Assembly (NCBI GenBank): GCA_018897225.1 | Contig: JAHILC010000191.1 | Location: 1-5,574 of the forward strand | Direction of reading: 5' to 3' | Length of the DNA: 5,574 bases | From: Actinomycetota bacterium | Lineage (GTDB): Bacteria; Actinomycetota; Humimicrobiia; Humimicrobiales; Humimicrobiaceae | Part shown: positions 1-5,027 of the stretch, piece after piece | Numbering within the stretch: position 1 is the first letter of the stretch | How the letters are laid out: every line of letters starts with the position of its first letter | Made by a program: the position numbers and the translations under genes | Notes under the pieces: generated by a model | What the model was told of the DNA's origin: nothing | What the model saw: only the letters and a program-made list of their open reading frames with translations | Database searches by the model: none

Positions 1-296
1 AAAACATTAAAGCTTAGCCATTCATTCCAGGAAGTTATCTCAAGTGCATAATGATTTTTATCACCTTTTATTATGCCAAACACCTCAAAAATGAATTTAC
101 CTGCCTCGAAGTAATCTTCTATCTTTGCCAAAACAAGAGTAATTAGTGGTTTGCAGGGTTTTGGCTTGAGTATCTTTAGCTCCTCAAATACACTTTTATA
201 TACTTCATAAGCATCATCTTTAAGCTTGTATTCCTTAACAAGCACAGCCCACACTTCATCATAATACACACTATTAATTAGCTTTTTAAAAATCAT
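1..296 (-). CDS. Partial small hypothetical protein, DUF6557-like (C-terminus outside window)
   Basis: An open frame of 98 codons starts at an ATG (294-296) and runs off the left edge without a stop. The next in-frame codon set upstream meets TAA at 327-329, so this ATG is the only good start; no clear Shine-Dalgarno is present (TTTGGTCACATA precedes it). The product is a soluble, probably helical acidic/lysine-rich protein. Residues 11-18 (YYDEVWAV) and the late motif around 83-95 (YALEITSWNEWLS) recall the DUF6557 family, which from memory carries a similar Y-A-L-[DE]-[FI]-x-x-W-x-E-W-L block; that family has no known function. The frame is supported by sensible amino-acid composition and lack of stops in AT-rich DNA. 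The family assignment is a recollection, not a search result. It may be an independent transcript, since a promoter-like sequence sits between it and higA. Confidence 0.7.
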   Translation of the reverse strand, partial: MIFKKLINSVYYDEVWAVLVKEYKLKDDAYEVYKSVFEELKILKPKPCKPLITLVLAKIEDYFEAGKFIFEVFGIIKGDKNHYALEITSWNEWLSFNV

Positions 297-310
297 TATG
301 TGACCAAATT

Positions 311-335
311 TAATTTTAAAATGATATTAAAATTA
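311..335. repeat. AT-rich inverted repeat between higA and the DUF6557-like gene
   Basis: TAATTTTAA (311-319) and TTAAAATTA (327-335) are exact inverted copies with a 7-base loop. It lies just in front of the leftmost gene and next to the -10 candidate, so it may be an operator or a weak terminator for higA readthrough; being all A/T it could also be chance. Confidence 0.35.
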
Positions 336-363
336 TGATAATAAATTAGAGATTTGAAAGCAA
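335..363 (-). promoter_or_regulatory. Possible promoter of the DUF6557-like gene
   Basis: On the minus strand TTGCTT (358-363) is followed after 17 bases by TATCAT (335-340), five of six matches to the -10 consensus. A start near position 328 would give a leader of about 30 bases before the ATG at 296. In DNA this AT-rich such matches arise by chance, so the call rests mainly on spacing and position. Confidence 0.35.
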
Positions 364-436
364 ATATGTTTCTGCTTAATTAAAGACAGCACTTCTTGTA
401 TTTTTTACCGCCTCTATCAATTACATTATATAGAAG

Positions 437-730
437 TTATACTACCTGTAATTGCTTGATTTTCTTTAATTCAGCATCAATACCTGACCTTTCCTCTTCT
501 ATATCATAATCATTTTGCAAGCCCAGCCAGAACTGCGGGGTGTTTCCAAAGAACTTGGCTAACCTCAGGGCAGTATCTGCATTTATTGCTCTTTTTTTAT
601 GTATTATCTCAGAAATACGTGTCTGATCCAAATGTGTTTCTTTTGCAAGTCTGTAGGCAGAAATATTTAACGACTTTAGAAATTCCTCTTCTAAAATCTC
701 TCCGGGGTGGATATTTTTTAGTTTTTTCAT
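437..730 (-). CDS. higA: HigA-family antitoxin, XRE-type helix-turn-helix
   Basis: A complete 97-residue protein with the standard layout of HigA addiction-module antitoxins. It has the N-terminal HPGEIL block (8-13), a helix-turn-helix at about 24-49 (SAYRLAKE, then TRISEIIHKKRAI), the ADTALRLAKFFG segment (51-62) and the family-typical PQFWLGLQNDYDI (65-77). HigA binds the HigB mRNA interferase and represses the higBA operon by binding DNA as a dimer. The start is an ATG with AGGAGG (740-745) nine bases upstream. The start lies 21 bases after the stop of the higB remnant, the normal higB-higA order. The toxin gene here is broken and its 5' end, where the operon promoter and operator would lie, is gone, so expression would depend on readthrough from the upstream genes. 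It may now act only as a stand-alone repressor or as an anti-addiction antitoxin against HigB toxins elsewhere; that role is inference. Confidence 0.93.
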   Translation of the reverse strand: MKKLKNIHPGEILEEEFLKSLNISAYRLAKETHLDQTRISEIIHKKRAINADTALRLAKFFGNTPQFWLGLQNDYDIEEERSGIDAELKKIKQLQVV

Positions 731-751
731 TATGCTTTTCCTCCTATTGTT

Positions 752-987
752 TTAGTGATAATCGGTAATCTTAAACATTATAGCAATCATTGTTTCTCCA
801 TATAAAACATATATGCCACTGATTATTGGTTCTTATACTATATTGTCCCATTACGATCTCCTTTCAATTTTTCCAGTCTATTTGAAGGAGGTATTTTTAA
901 GTCACTTAAATCAAAAGAGTTATTTAGCATCCTGAGTTTTTTTCGGGCAATATTTTGAATATTATCTGGATACTCTTTGAAGAAAAT
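752..987 (-). pseudogene. higB: HigB toxin remnant: 5' end lost, two frameshifts
   Basis: Translating the minus strand with two frame changes gives a recognisable HigB/RelE-type toxin. From about 987 the frame reads FFKEYPDNIQ, then IARKKLRMLNNS, IPPSNRLEKLKGDRNG (to 847). An extra A at 846 (GGG-A-CAA) shifts the frame, after which QYSIRTNNQWHICFIW and YNV follow. An extra T in the TTT at 773-775 shifts it again to KITDYH and a TAA stop (752-754). The blocks PPSNRLE, LKGDRNGQYSIR, NQWHICF and the terminal DYH are typical of HigB, a ribosome-dependent mRNA endonuclease of about 92 residues. Roughly the first 10-20 residues are missing: upstream in this frame there is a TAG at 997-999 and no start. 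The toxin cannot be made. Its end sits 21 bases before higA in the expected order, which confirms the identity. A sequencing error could explain one shift but not the missing start. Confidence 0.88.
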
Positions 988-1217
988 ACCTCCCAGCTAT
1001 GGTAGAAACTACTCATCTGTCTGGCATATTTAGCTATTTTTGCTATCTCACCAAGATTATCTACAATTAGAGCCAGATCAAGATCGTTAGGACAAGGGTC
1101 ACTACCAGCCACAGAACCCACAATGGCAATTTCAAGGGGACTTGAGAGCTTACTCACTTTTTTTGTAAACTCGTCTGCAGCTTCTCTTAGAATTTGATTT
1201 CTATTCTTCTTTATCAC
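924..1217 (-). CDS. Truncated MNT-type nucleotidyltransferase with a foreign C-terminal tail
   Basis: A 97-residue frame beginning at GTG (1215-1217); only a weak purine stretch (AGAAAGA) precedes it and no better in-frame start exists. The minimal nucleotidyltransferase signature is visible: G34-S35, then D45 and D47 in PNDLDLALIV, the two carboxylates that bind metal in DNA-polymerase-beta-like folds. The following YARQMSSFYHSWEVF (64-78) also fits a small family of bacterial nucleotidyltransferase-domain proteins. From about residue 79 the sequence is no longer family-like: these codons (about 983 to 924) are the higB remnant read in a different frame. So the true C-terminus is lost and the last 19 residues are a by-product of the junction. 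The domain lacks the third carboxylate and substrate-binding part, so activity is doubtful. Small MNT proteins often act with HEPN partners; no HEPN gene is seen here. It is probably a pseudogene, though the reading frame stays open. Confidence 0.75.
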   Translation of the reverse strand: MIKKNRNQILREAADEFTKKVSKLSSPLEIAIVGSVAGSDPCPNDLDLALIVDNLGEIAKIAKYARQMSSFYHSWEVFSSKSIQIIFKILPEKNSGC

Positions 1218-1262
1218 TCTTTCTACACTGGAATACTAAAAGTATATTTTGAAATTTTTAAG

Positions 1263-1424
1263 CTATATGCTTTTAATTTCAGCCATGGTACCTGCTACAT
1301 TAGCTGTAATACTGCTGCCAAATTGCTCCAAATCTCTAACGCAGCCCTGGTAGTAATAATCCATTCCGCGTTCAAAAGAACTTTCCGTACTCAATCTTCT
1401 TATATCTTCAACTTTTATTTTCAT
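1263..1424 (-). pseudogene. N-terminal stub of a SWIM zinc-finger protein
   Basis: A 53-codon frame starts at ATG (1422-1424), with AGAGG three bases upstream, and ends at TAG (1263-1265). The start overlaps the TGA of the upstream gene (ATGA), a sign of translational coupling. The residues VEDIRRLSTESSFERGMDYY (5-24), followed by QGCV, EQFGSSITANVAGT, match what I recall of the N-termini of bacterial and archaeal SWIM-domain proteins. There a CxCx(n)CxH zinc motif follows some 15-30 residues later. Here the frame stops before any such motif and the 45 bases down to the nucleotidyltransferase start show no continuation in other frames, so most of the gene has been deleted. SWIM domains bind zinc and probably nucleic acid or protein. 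The identity is from family memory; the truncation is direct observation. Confidence 0.68.
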
Positions 1425-1678
1425 TTTCCTCTATAGTGAATACTTGCCTTAAATGAATCATTGTGGCTTTTTTTATCCTTACGTTCTTGATACATTTCCC
1501 GGATCCATAAATATACTGGTTTTTTCCAGCTTTGGCTCTTGTTTGGAATATTTTTTATAAGACTTTTCGGATTTAGTCCCAACTCTTTGGCCATCCGTAC
1601 AGTTTCCACATTTAACCTGCATTTCTTTTTGGCTTCTATCCATTCAATATCCATTTTATTTTTGTTTTTACCAGCCAC
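1421..1678 (-). CDS. Small conserved hypothetical protein (85 residues, basic)
   Basis: The protein is lysine-rich, with no signal peptide or membrane segment. Its core, AKKKCRLNVETVRMAKELGL (16-35), then NPKSLIKNIPNK, SWKKPVYLWIREMYQERK, matches a small uncharacterised family I recognise from many anaerobic bacteria and archaea. Members share the pattern A-K-x-x-C-R-L-[NS]-x-[ED]-x-[VI]-x-M-A-x-E-L-G and a tryptophan-proline (W-K-x-P-V) block before a basic end. No function is known. The start given is GTG (1676-1678) without a visible Shine-Dalgarno; an in-frame ATG at codon 9 (1652-1654) just before the conserved part is an alternative. Its stop overlaps the start of the SWIM stub by four bases, and 56 bases separate it from the pRiA4b-like gene upstream, so the three are probably one transcript. 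The gene looks intact in contrast to its downstream neighbours. Confidence 0.7.
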   Translation of the reverse strand: MAGKNKNKMDIEWIEAKKKCRLNVETVRMAKELGLNPKSLIKNIPNKSQSWKKPVYLWIREMYQERKDKKSHNDSFKASIHYRGK

Positions 1679-1734
1679 AATAATGACTTTTAATCTATTA
1701 AAAATTTATATTAAGAATAAGCTAAATTATTTTA

Positions 1735-2409
1735 CTATCCTGTATATCCGCATACCCCGGTACGTGGAGAATTAACTACAGGCAGAAACATCTCTCTGCT
1801 GCATTTATGTTTTTTGGCACAATCATCACATAGACACCCTTCCCCGGACCACAAACATTCTGTACATATCTCCGTGGCAGGCTTGTCACAATAAGAACAC
1901 ATTATTGGAGGTGGATCATTTCTTGCAATGATTCTCATAGAGCTGTCTTTCATCTCACCATCATTTTCTGATACAATTTTCAGTTTTAAATATGTAGTAC
2001 TTCCAAAATCATACTCATGGTAGAACTTTTTATTAAGTGAAAGAACATTGCTCAGTTCTATTCTCATATCTTCCTGCTCCCAATTTTCATCAGGTTCTGA
2101 AAAATACAAGTCGTCTTCAACTCTAAACAGACTTAGGTGTCCGCAACATTCCAGCCATACATCTCTAAGAAGATTATCTAATTCTTCAAGGGTTGCAGTA
2201 GCAGGTGCTTCAATATGCAGCCAATAATCTGATAAATAATCGTTTCTTTCAGCTATAATATGAAAAATTTTTACTTTTTTAATACTCTTATTTGCAGAAG
2301 ATGTTTCTAATATATTATTTCTTTTGCTGCATGACTGTAAATGCCTTGTCATACCTTTTTTACTGAAAGTTCTTTTACAAAAATAACATTTTCCATAAGA
2401 ATTTGTCAT
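1735..2409 (-). CDS. pRiA4b ORF-3-like protein with N- and C-terminal zinc-binding motifs
   Basis: A complete 224-residue protein starting at ATG with GGGAGG (2419-2424) nine bases upstream. Domains in order: a CCHC finger C8-x2-C11-x11-H23-x3-C27; a linker; the plasmid pRiA4b ORF-3-like domain (Pfam PF07929) at about 46-165, with DYWLHIEAPATATLEELDNL, then the diagnostic FYHEYDFGSTTYLKLKI (129-145); and a C-terminal cysteine cluster C171-x2-C174-x7-C182-x2-C185 followed by C192, C194, C197, H201 and C203. It ends in NSPRTGVCGYTG, an ending I associate with intact members. The family came from an Agrobacterium plasmid and occurs next to transposases and accessory genes; its biochemical role is not established. 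The zinc motifs suggest nucleic-acid or protein binding (inference). This is the first gene of the co-directional cluster that includes the SWIM stub and the nucleotidyltransferase, and the only one with both a good ribosome site and a promoter-like upstream region. Confidence 0.88.
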   Translation of the reverse strand: MTNSYGKCYFCKRTFSKKGMTRHLQSCSKRNNILETSSANKSIKKVKIFHIIAERNDYLSDYWLHIEAPATATLEELDNLLRDVWLECCGHLSLFRVEDDLYFSEPDENWEQEDMRIELSNVLSLNKKFYHEYDFGSTTYLKLKIVSENDGEMKDSSMRIIARNDPPPIMCSYCDKPATEICTECLWSGEGCLCDDCAKKHKCSREMFLPVVNSPRTGVCGYTG

Positions 2410-2484
2410 TTGATATTTCCTCCCTGCTATTTAATGATACTCTTGTTAGCCACTACCTTGCTGCCAGATTTACTAAAAAAATAT

Positions 2485-2516
2485 TGATTATATTATAACG
2501 TATTGTGATTATACCA
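2485..2516 (-). promoter_or_regulatory. Possible promoter region with short direct repeats, upstream of the pRiA4b-like gene
   Basis: Two overlapping TATAAT hexamers lie on the minus strand at 2487-2492 and 2492-2497, with TTGGTA (2511-2516) 14 and 19 bases upstream of them respectively; neither spacing is ideal. On the plus strand TGATTATA occurs at 2485-2492 and again at 2506-2513, a 21-base step close to two helical turns, which would suit a dimeric regulator. A leader of roughly 70 bases would precede the ATG at 2409. Confidence 0.35.
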
Positions 2517-2533
2517 ATTAAACTTTTTAGTAA

Positions 2534-3140
2534 AACTATTTTAACAAAGAAATTTTTTCTATTAAATCTGTTAGTGCCTGGTCACCATTATATACCGAAT
2601 ATACCATTGACCGTTGCGGACAGTGTTACAACAATCTAATAAAATATACCAGGGAAAGGGAAATTGAATATTATTCAGCCAGTATTGGACTCGATTTTAT
2701 TAAGTATAAATTCGGGCTTAGCATTGAAGGCCTTTACGGCAGGCATCCGAAAAATGTAAGCTCTACCTTAAGAGGACTTCAGGTTTTATGGGATTATTTA
2801 GAGTACGGCAGGATGGTCATAAAAAATAGACCTGCAAGAAGACCTTTTGAGTGCCCGGTTCAGTTCACAAAAGATTACGAAGCTTTCAAAGAGATTTGCA
2901 TATCGAGAGAATATAGTCCAATGAGAAAGACAGTCGTATTTAGCATACTACAAAAATTTTATAGAAGATTATAAAGTGATAAGGAAAATCCTTGACTGGC
3001 TTGACATATATGAGCTTAAAAGAGACAGGCCTCCACCTGCCGCTTTAGCTGTAGCTGACTCATTTGATGACTATGCACAAAATGATTATATAAATTGTGA
3101 TTATACAGATTTTTTAGAGAAGATATTAAGTTCTATATAA
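2534..3140 (+). pseudogene. Tyrosine recombinase/integrase remnant, start-less and frameshifted
   Basis: This is the only plus-strand coding relic. The first frame (2534-2974) is open after a TAA at 2531 but has no ATG before the homologous part. It reads SAWSPLYTEYTIDRC, QCYNNLIKY, then STLRGLQVLWDYLEYGRM, RRPFECPVQFTKDYEAF and ILQKF. This helical pattern (variable helix, a central RRL/L-x-x-L-x-x-[YF] segment, G-x-[IMV], then P-x-x-F and a second helical repeat) is that of the N-terminal and core-binding regions of phage-type tyrosine integrases. At about 2955-2961 one extra base changes the frame; the continuing frame gives FIEDYKVIRKILDWLDIYELK, PPPAALAVADSFDDYAQ, and ends in EKILSSI with TAA at 3138-3140. 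No catalytic domain (R..H-x-x-R..Y) is present. The last about 60 residues are not clearly integrase-like and I do not recognise them, so a deletion junction to another gene is an alternative to a simple frameshift. Integrase assignment rests on pattern, not a search. Confidence 0.6.
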
Positions 3141-3288
3141 AAGCCTTGCCTAAAACTGGCTGGTACAACTTTAAATTTTATATAAACAATATTACAGGAA
3201 ATAATACTGCTTAATTTTTATCCAAAATAATCGTTTTTTATTTTAAGTTTATGTTTTTTGCCAAATCCATTATAGTTTTAGGTAAATA

Positions 3289-3318
3289 CCCCAGTAAATA
3301 TCTTATTTATACCTGGGG
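3289..3318. repeat. GC-capped hairpin between the integrase remnant and the ATPase gene
   Basis: CCCCAG-TAAATA (3289-3300) pairs with TATTTA (3304-3309) and CTGGGG (3313-3318), with a TCT loop and a three-base bulge TAC (3310-3312): 12 base pairs. It lies between two convergent reading frames, 38 bases past the stop of the ATPase gene, so a bidirectional terminator is plausible, but no T-run follows on either strand. The rest of 3141-3355 holds no recognisable gene. Confidence 0.45.
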
Positions 3319-3355
3319 GGATCCAAAAGCAAATTCTTATGTATTATAATGGGTT

Positions 3356-4687
3356 TTATCCAATATGCTGATCGACTAATTCAGGCAGGCGATCAACCAA
3401 ATAAAACGGTATTGATAGCAGCTTATATACCTGACCTGAAAATTTATATGTTTCAACTTTTAAGTTATCCCACGATATCCTTACAAGGACAATATCTTTA
3501 TCAGAGCTGCCCATACTGAACAGTGATCTCATTTTTGATATACTGCCTGATTTAATTTCAATACCAACCAGTTTGGAACCATGCTGGATACAGAAATCAA
3601 CTTCAGCACTTCCTTCAACCCGATCTTTTGCCCAATAATAAAGATCTATTTGTTTATGAACTCCTCCGGCAATTAAGCTTTGTCCTACAACCTGTTCCAT
3701 TATTTTACCTCTATACTCTCCTGTGATTATTTCTTTGTAGGCATTATTGATAAAATTTACCAGCCCTATATCCAGCCAGATCATTTTCTTTGGACGTTTA
3801 GATTTAGGAATTATGGGCAGTTTGGTTGAACTTACTGCCATAACCTGTCTTAACAGCATTACTTTTTCAACAGTATGGACAGCTTCAGCTATTTCACGGC
3901 TGCGATAAGGAGATCCTCCAAAATTTTCATATTTAAAAAGTGAACCAGCCATTTTGGCACCATATTCAACAACCAGTTCTAAATATTTATTATCGCTATT
4001 TGATCTGGAATATTTCCGAATATCATCAATATATGCAGTATGAAGCCGGTTTAAAATGGTTTTTACTTCATCATAATTGCCTATATTTATGTAGCTATTT
4101 GCAACTTCAGGCATTCCTCCAATGACTATATAATCTTTAAATAAATCACTTGCTAAATCTCCAAATTGAAACTCATTCCCCAACTGAATATTTTTCATTG
4201 ACTGAAGCAGTGCAGTCTTTTTTCTTGCCTGAAGATATTCAAAAAAAGTCATCGGATAAATATATTTATAATCAATCCTGCCTACAGGCATTGACCAGCT
4301 TTTATCAATTTTTGCCTCCAGCAATGAGCCCGCAGCAATAATATGCAGTTGCGGTTTTTCTTCTGCGAAAAATCGCAATAGCTCCATGATATTTTTTGAT
4401 TCCTGAATTTCATCAATAAAAAGTAGAGAACTACCCGGGACTGCTGTTTTATCAAAAAAAATAGAGAGTCTTTTTAGGAAATCCTCGATGCTATTTGCTT
4501 TATCAAATACGGCCAGCTGGTCTTTTTTTTCTAGGTTAACCTCAATTACCTGGCTGAAGTTTTCCTGGCCAAACTTTCGGATAACACTAGTTTTTCCTAC
4601 CTGCCTTGCTCCCCGTACAATTAGAGGCTTCCTGATAGGGCTTGTCTTCCATTTTCTAAATTCTGTTTCAATATTACGGTTAAACAT
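3356..4687 (-). CDS. AAA family ATPase with C-terminal DUF4143 domain
   Basis: A full-length 443-residue protein, the usual size for this family. The N-terminal ATPase domain (AAA_14, about 18-145) has Walker A GARQVGKTS (26-34; K32, T33), Walker B LLFIDEIQ (88-95; D92, E93) and the sensor-like strand IIAAGSLLE (116-124). Then come PVGR (134-137), MTFFEYL (146-152) and GGMPEV (190-195). The C-terminal DUF4143 domain (about 205-400) resembles a PD-(D/E)xK nuclease fold: AEVDF (361-365) supplies D364, and GIEIKSG (375-381) supplies E377 and K379. Such proteins are abundant, often in several copies, in anaerobic bacteria and archaea. The physiological role is unknown, and a DNA-linked or mobile-element role has been suggested. 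All motif residues are present, so it is probably functional. No Shine-Dalgarno precedes the ATG; the promoter lies so close that the mRNA may be leaderless. It is a single-gene unit. Confidence 0.92.
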   Translation of the reverse strand: MFNRNIETEFRKWKTSPIRKPLIVRGARQVGKTSVIRKFGQENFSQVIEVNLEKKDQLAVFDKANSIEDFLKRLSIFFDKTAVPGSSLLFIDEIQESKNIMELLRFFAEEKPQLHIIAAGSLLEAKIDKSWSMPVGRIDYKYIYPMTFFEYLQARKKTALLQSMKNIQLGNEFQFGDLASDLFKDYIVIGGMPEVANSYINIGNYDEVKTILNRLHTAYIDDIRKYSRSNSDNKYLELVVEYGAKMAGSLFKYENFGGSPYRSREIAEAVHTVEKVMLLRQVMAVSSTKLPIIPKSKRPKKMIWLDIGLVNFINNAYKEIITGEYRGKIMEQVVGQSLIAGGVHKQIDLYYWAKDRVEGSAEVDFCIQHGSKLVGIEIKSGSISKMRSLFSMGSSDKDIVLVRISWDNLKVETYKFSGQVYKLLSIPFYLVDRLPELVDQHIG

Positions 4688-4737
4688 AGTACCATTATAT
4701 TACATATTGTGTAATAAACAAGTACTATTATATGACA
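4688..4737. repeat. 17-bp direct repeat flanking a palindrome at the ATPase promoter
   Basis: AGTACCATTATATTACA (4688-4704) and AGTACTATTATATGACA (4721-4737) match at 15 of 17 positions, with a 33-base step, close to three helical turns. Each copy carries TATAAT on the minus strand, so the duplication copies the -10 region itself. Between and overlapping them is the exact palindrome ATTACA-TATTG-TGTAAT (4699-4715). Likely operator sites for a regulator, possibly the ATPase product or a co-resident repressor. Confidence 0.5.
4694..4721 (-). promoter_or_regulatory. Promoter of the ATPase gene, probably giving a near-leaderless mRNA
   Basis: Minus-strand TTGTTT (4716-4721), 16 bases, TATAAT (4694-4699). 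The -10 element ends seven bases before the A of the ATG at 4687, so transcription should begin at or next to the start codon. This agrees with the absence of a Shine-Dalgarno. The spacer contains the palindrome ATTACA-N5-TGTAAT (4699-4715), in a position where a bound dimer would block RNA polymerase. Confidence 0.55.
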
Positions 4738-5027
4738 TTTAAAGAACATTACTTCATAATTACAACAATATTATTTCTGACTCATGACAGCTAATAATAA
4801 TCATAAGAAATTGCTTCCGGGATTTGATAGCATCGACAACTAGAAAAAAGTCGAGATTTATTCATGCTATTTATTTCTATCATTTTGTATATATGAATTT
4901 AAAAAACAATAATTTATAATAATAGAAGGATCATGGTTTATATAATCGTGATATCCGAATGACCCATTAAAAAAGTATTTTAAAACTTTTTCTCTATCCT
5001 TATCGGGCTTTAGAATTCCAGCTCCAG
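4738..5027. other. Intergenic region with no recognisable gene
   Basis: About 290 bases between the ATPase operator region and the permease stop. Both strands are broken by frequent stops and the longest open stretches have no start with a ribosome site. I find no tRNA-like cloverleaf, riboswitch core or tandem repeat. A short CGAC...GTCG inverted pair around 4833-4853 and the AT hairpin at 4970-4991 are the only structures. Confidence 0.6.
4970..4991 (-). terminator. Weak terminator-like hairpin after the permease gene
   Basis: AAAAAGT (4970-4976) and ACTTTTT (4985-4991) are exact inverted copies with an 8-base AT loop, about 37 bases past the permease stop. Read on the minus strand the stem ends in ACTTTTTT, giving a T-run. 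The stem has only one G-C pair, so it would be a weak terminator at best. Confidence 0.35.

Noticed and set aside
586..768. A 60-codon plus-strand open stretch
   Set aside because: Antisense to higA; no motif and no ribosome site.
752..987. A functional HigB made by programmed frameshifting
   Set aside because: Two shifts of the same sign, no slippery heptamer at 846, and no start codon for the toxin frame make decay far more likely.
924..1217. MNT-HEPN toxin-antitoxin pair
   Set aside because: The nucleotidyltransferase signature is present, but no adjacent frame on either strand resembles a HEPN protein.
1194..1436. An 80-codon plus-strand open stretch
   Set aside because: It lies antisense to the SWIM stub, whose minus-strand frame has family-like sequence, a ribosome site and an ATGA overlap; the plus-strand translation shows no recognisable motif.
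3940..4742. Several plus-strand open stretches of 60-85 codons
   Set aside because: They are antisense to the ATPase gene, which carries all expected motifs, or reach only into its promoter; none has a domain or a ribosome site.
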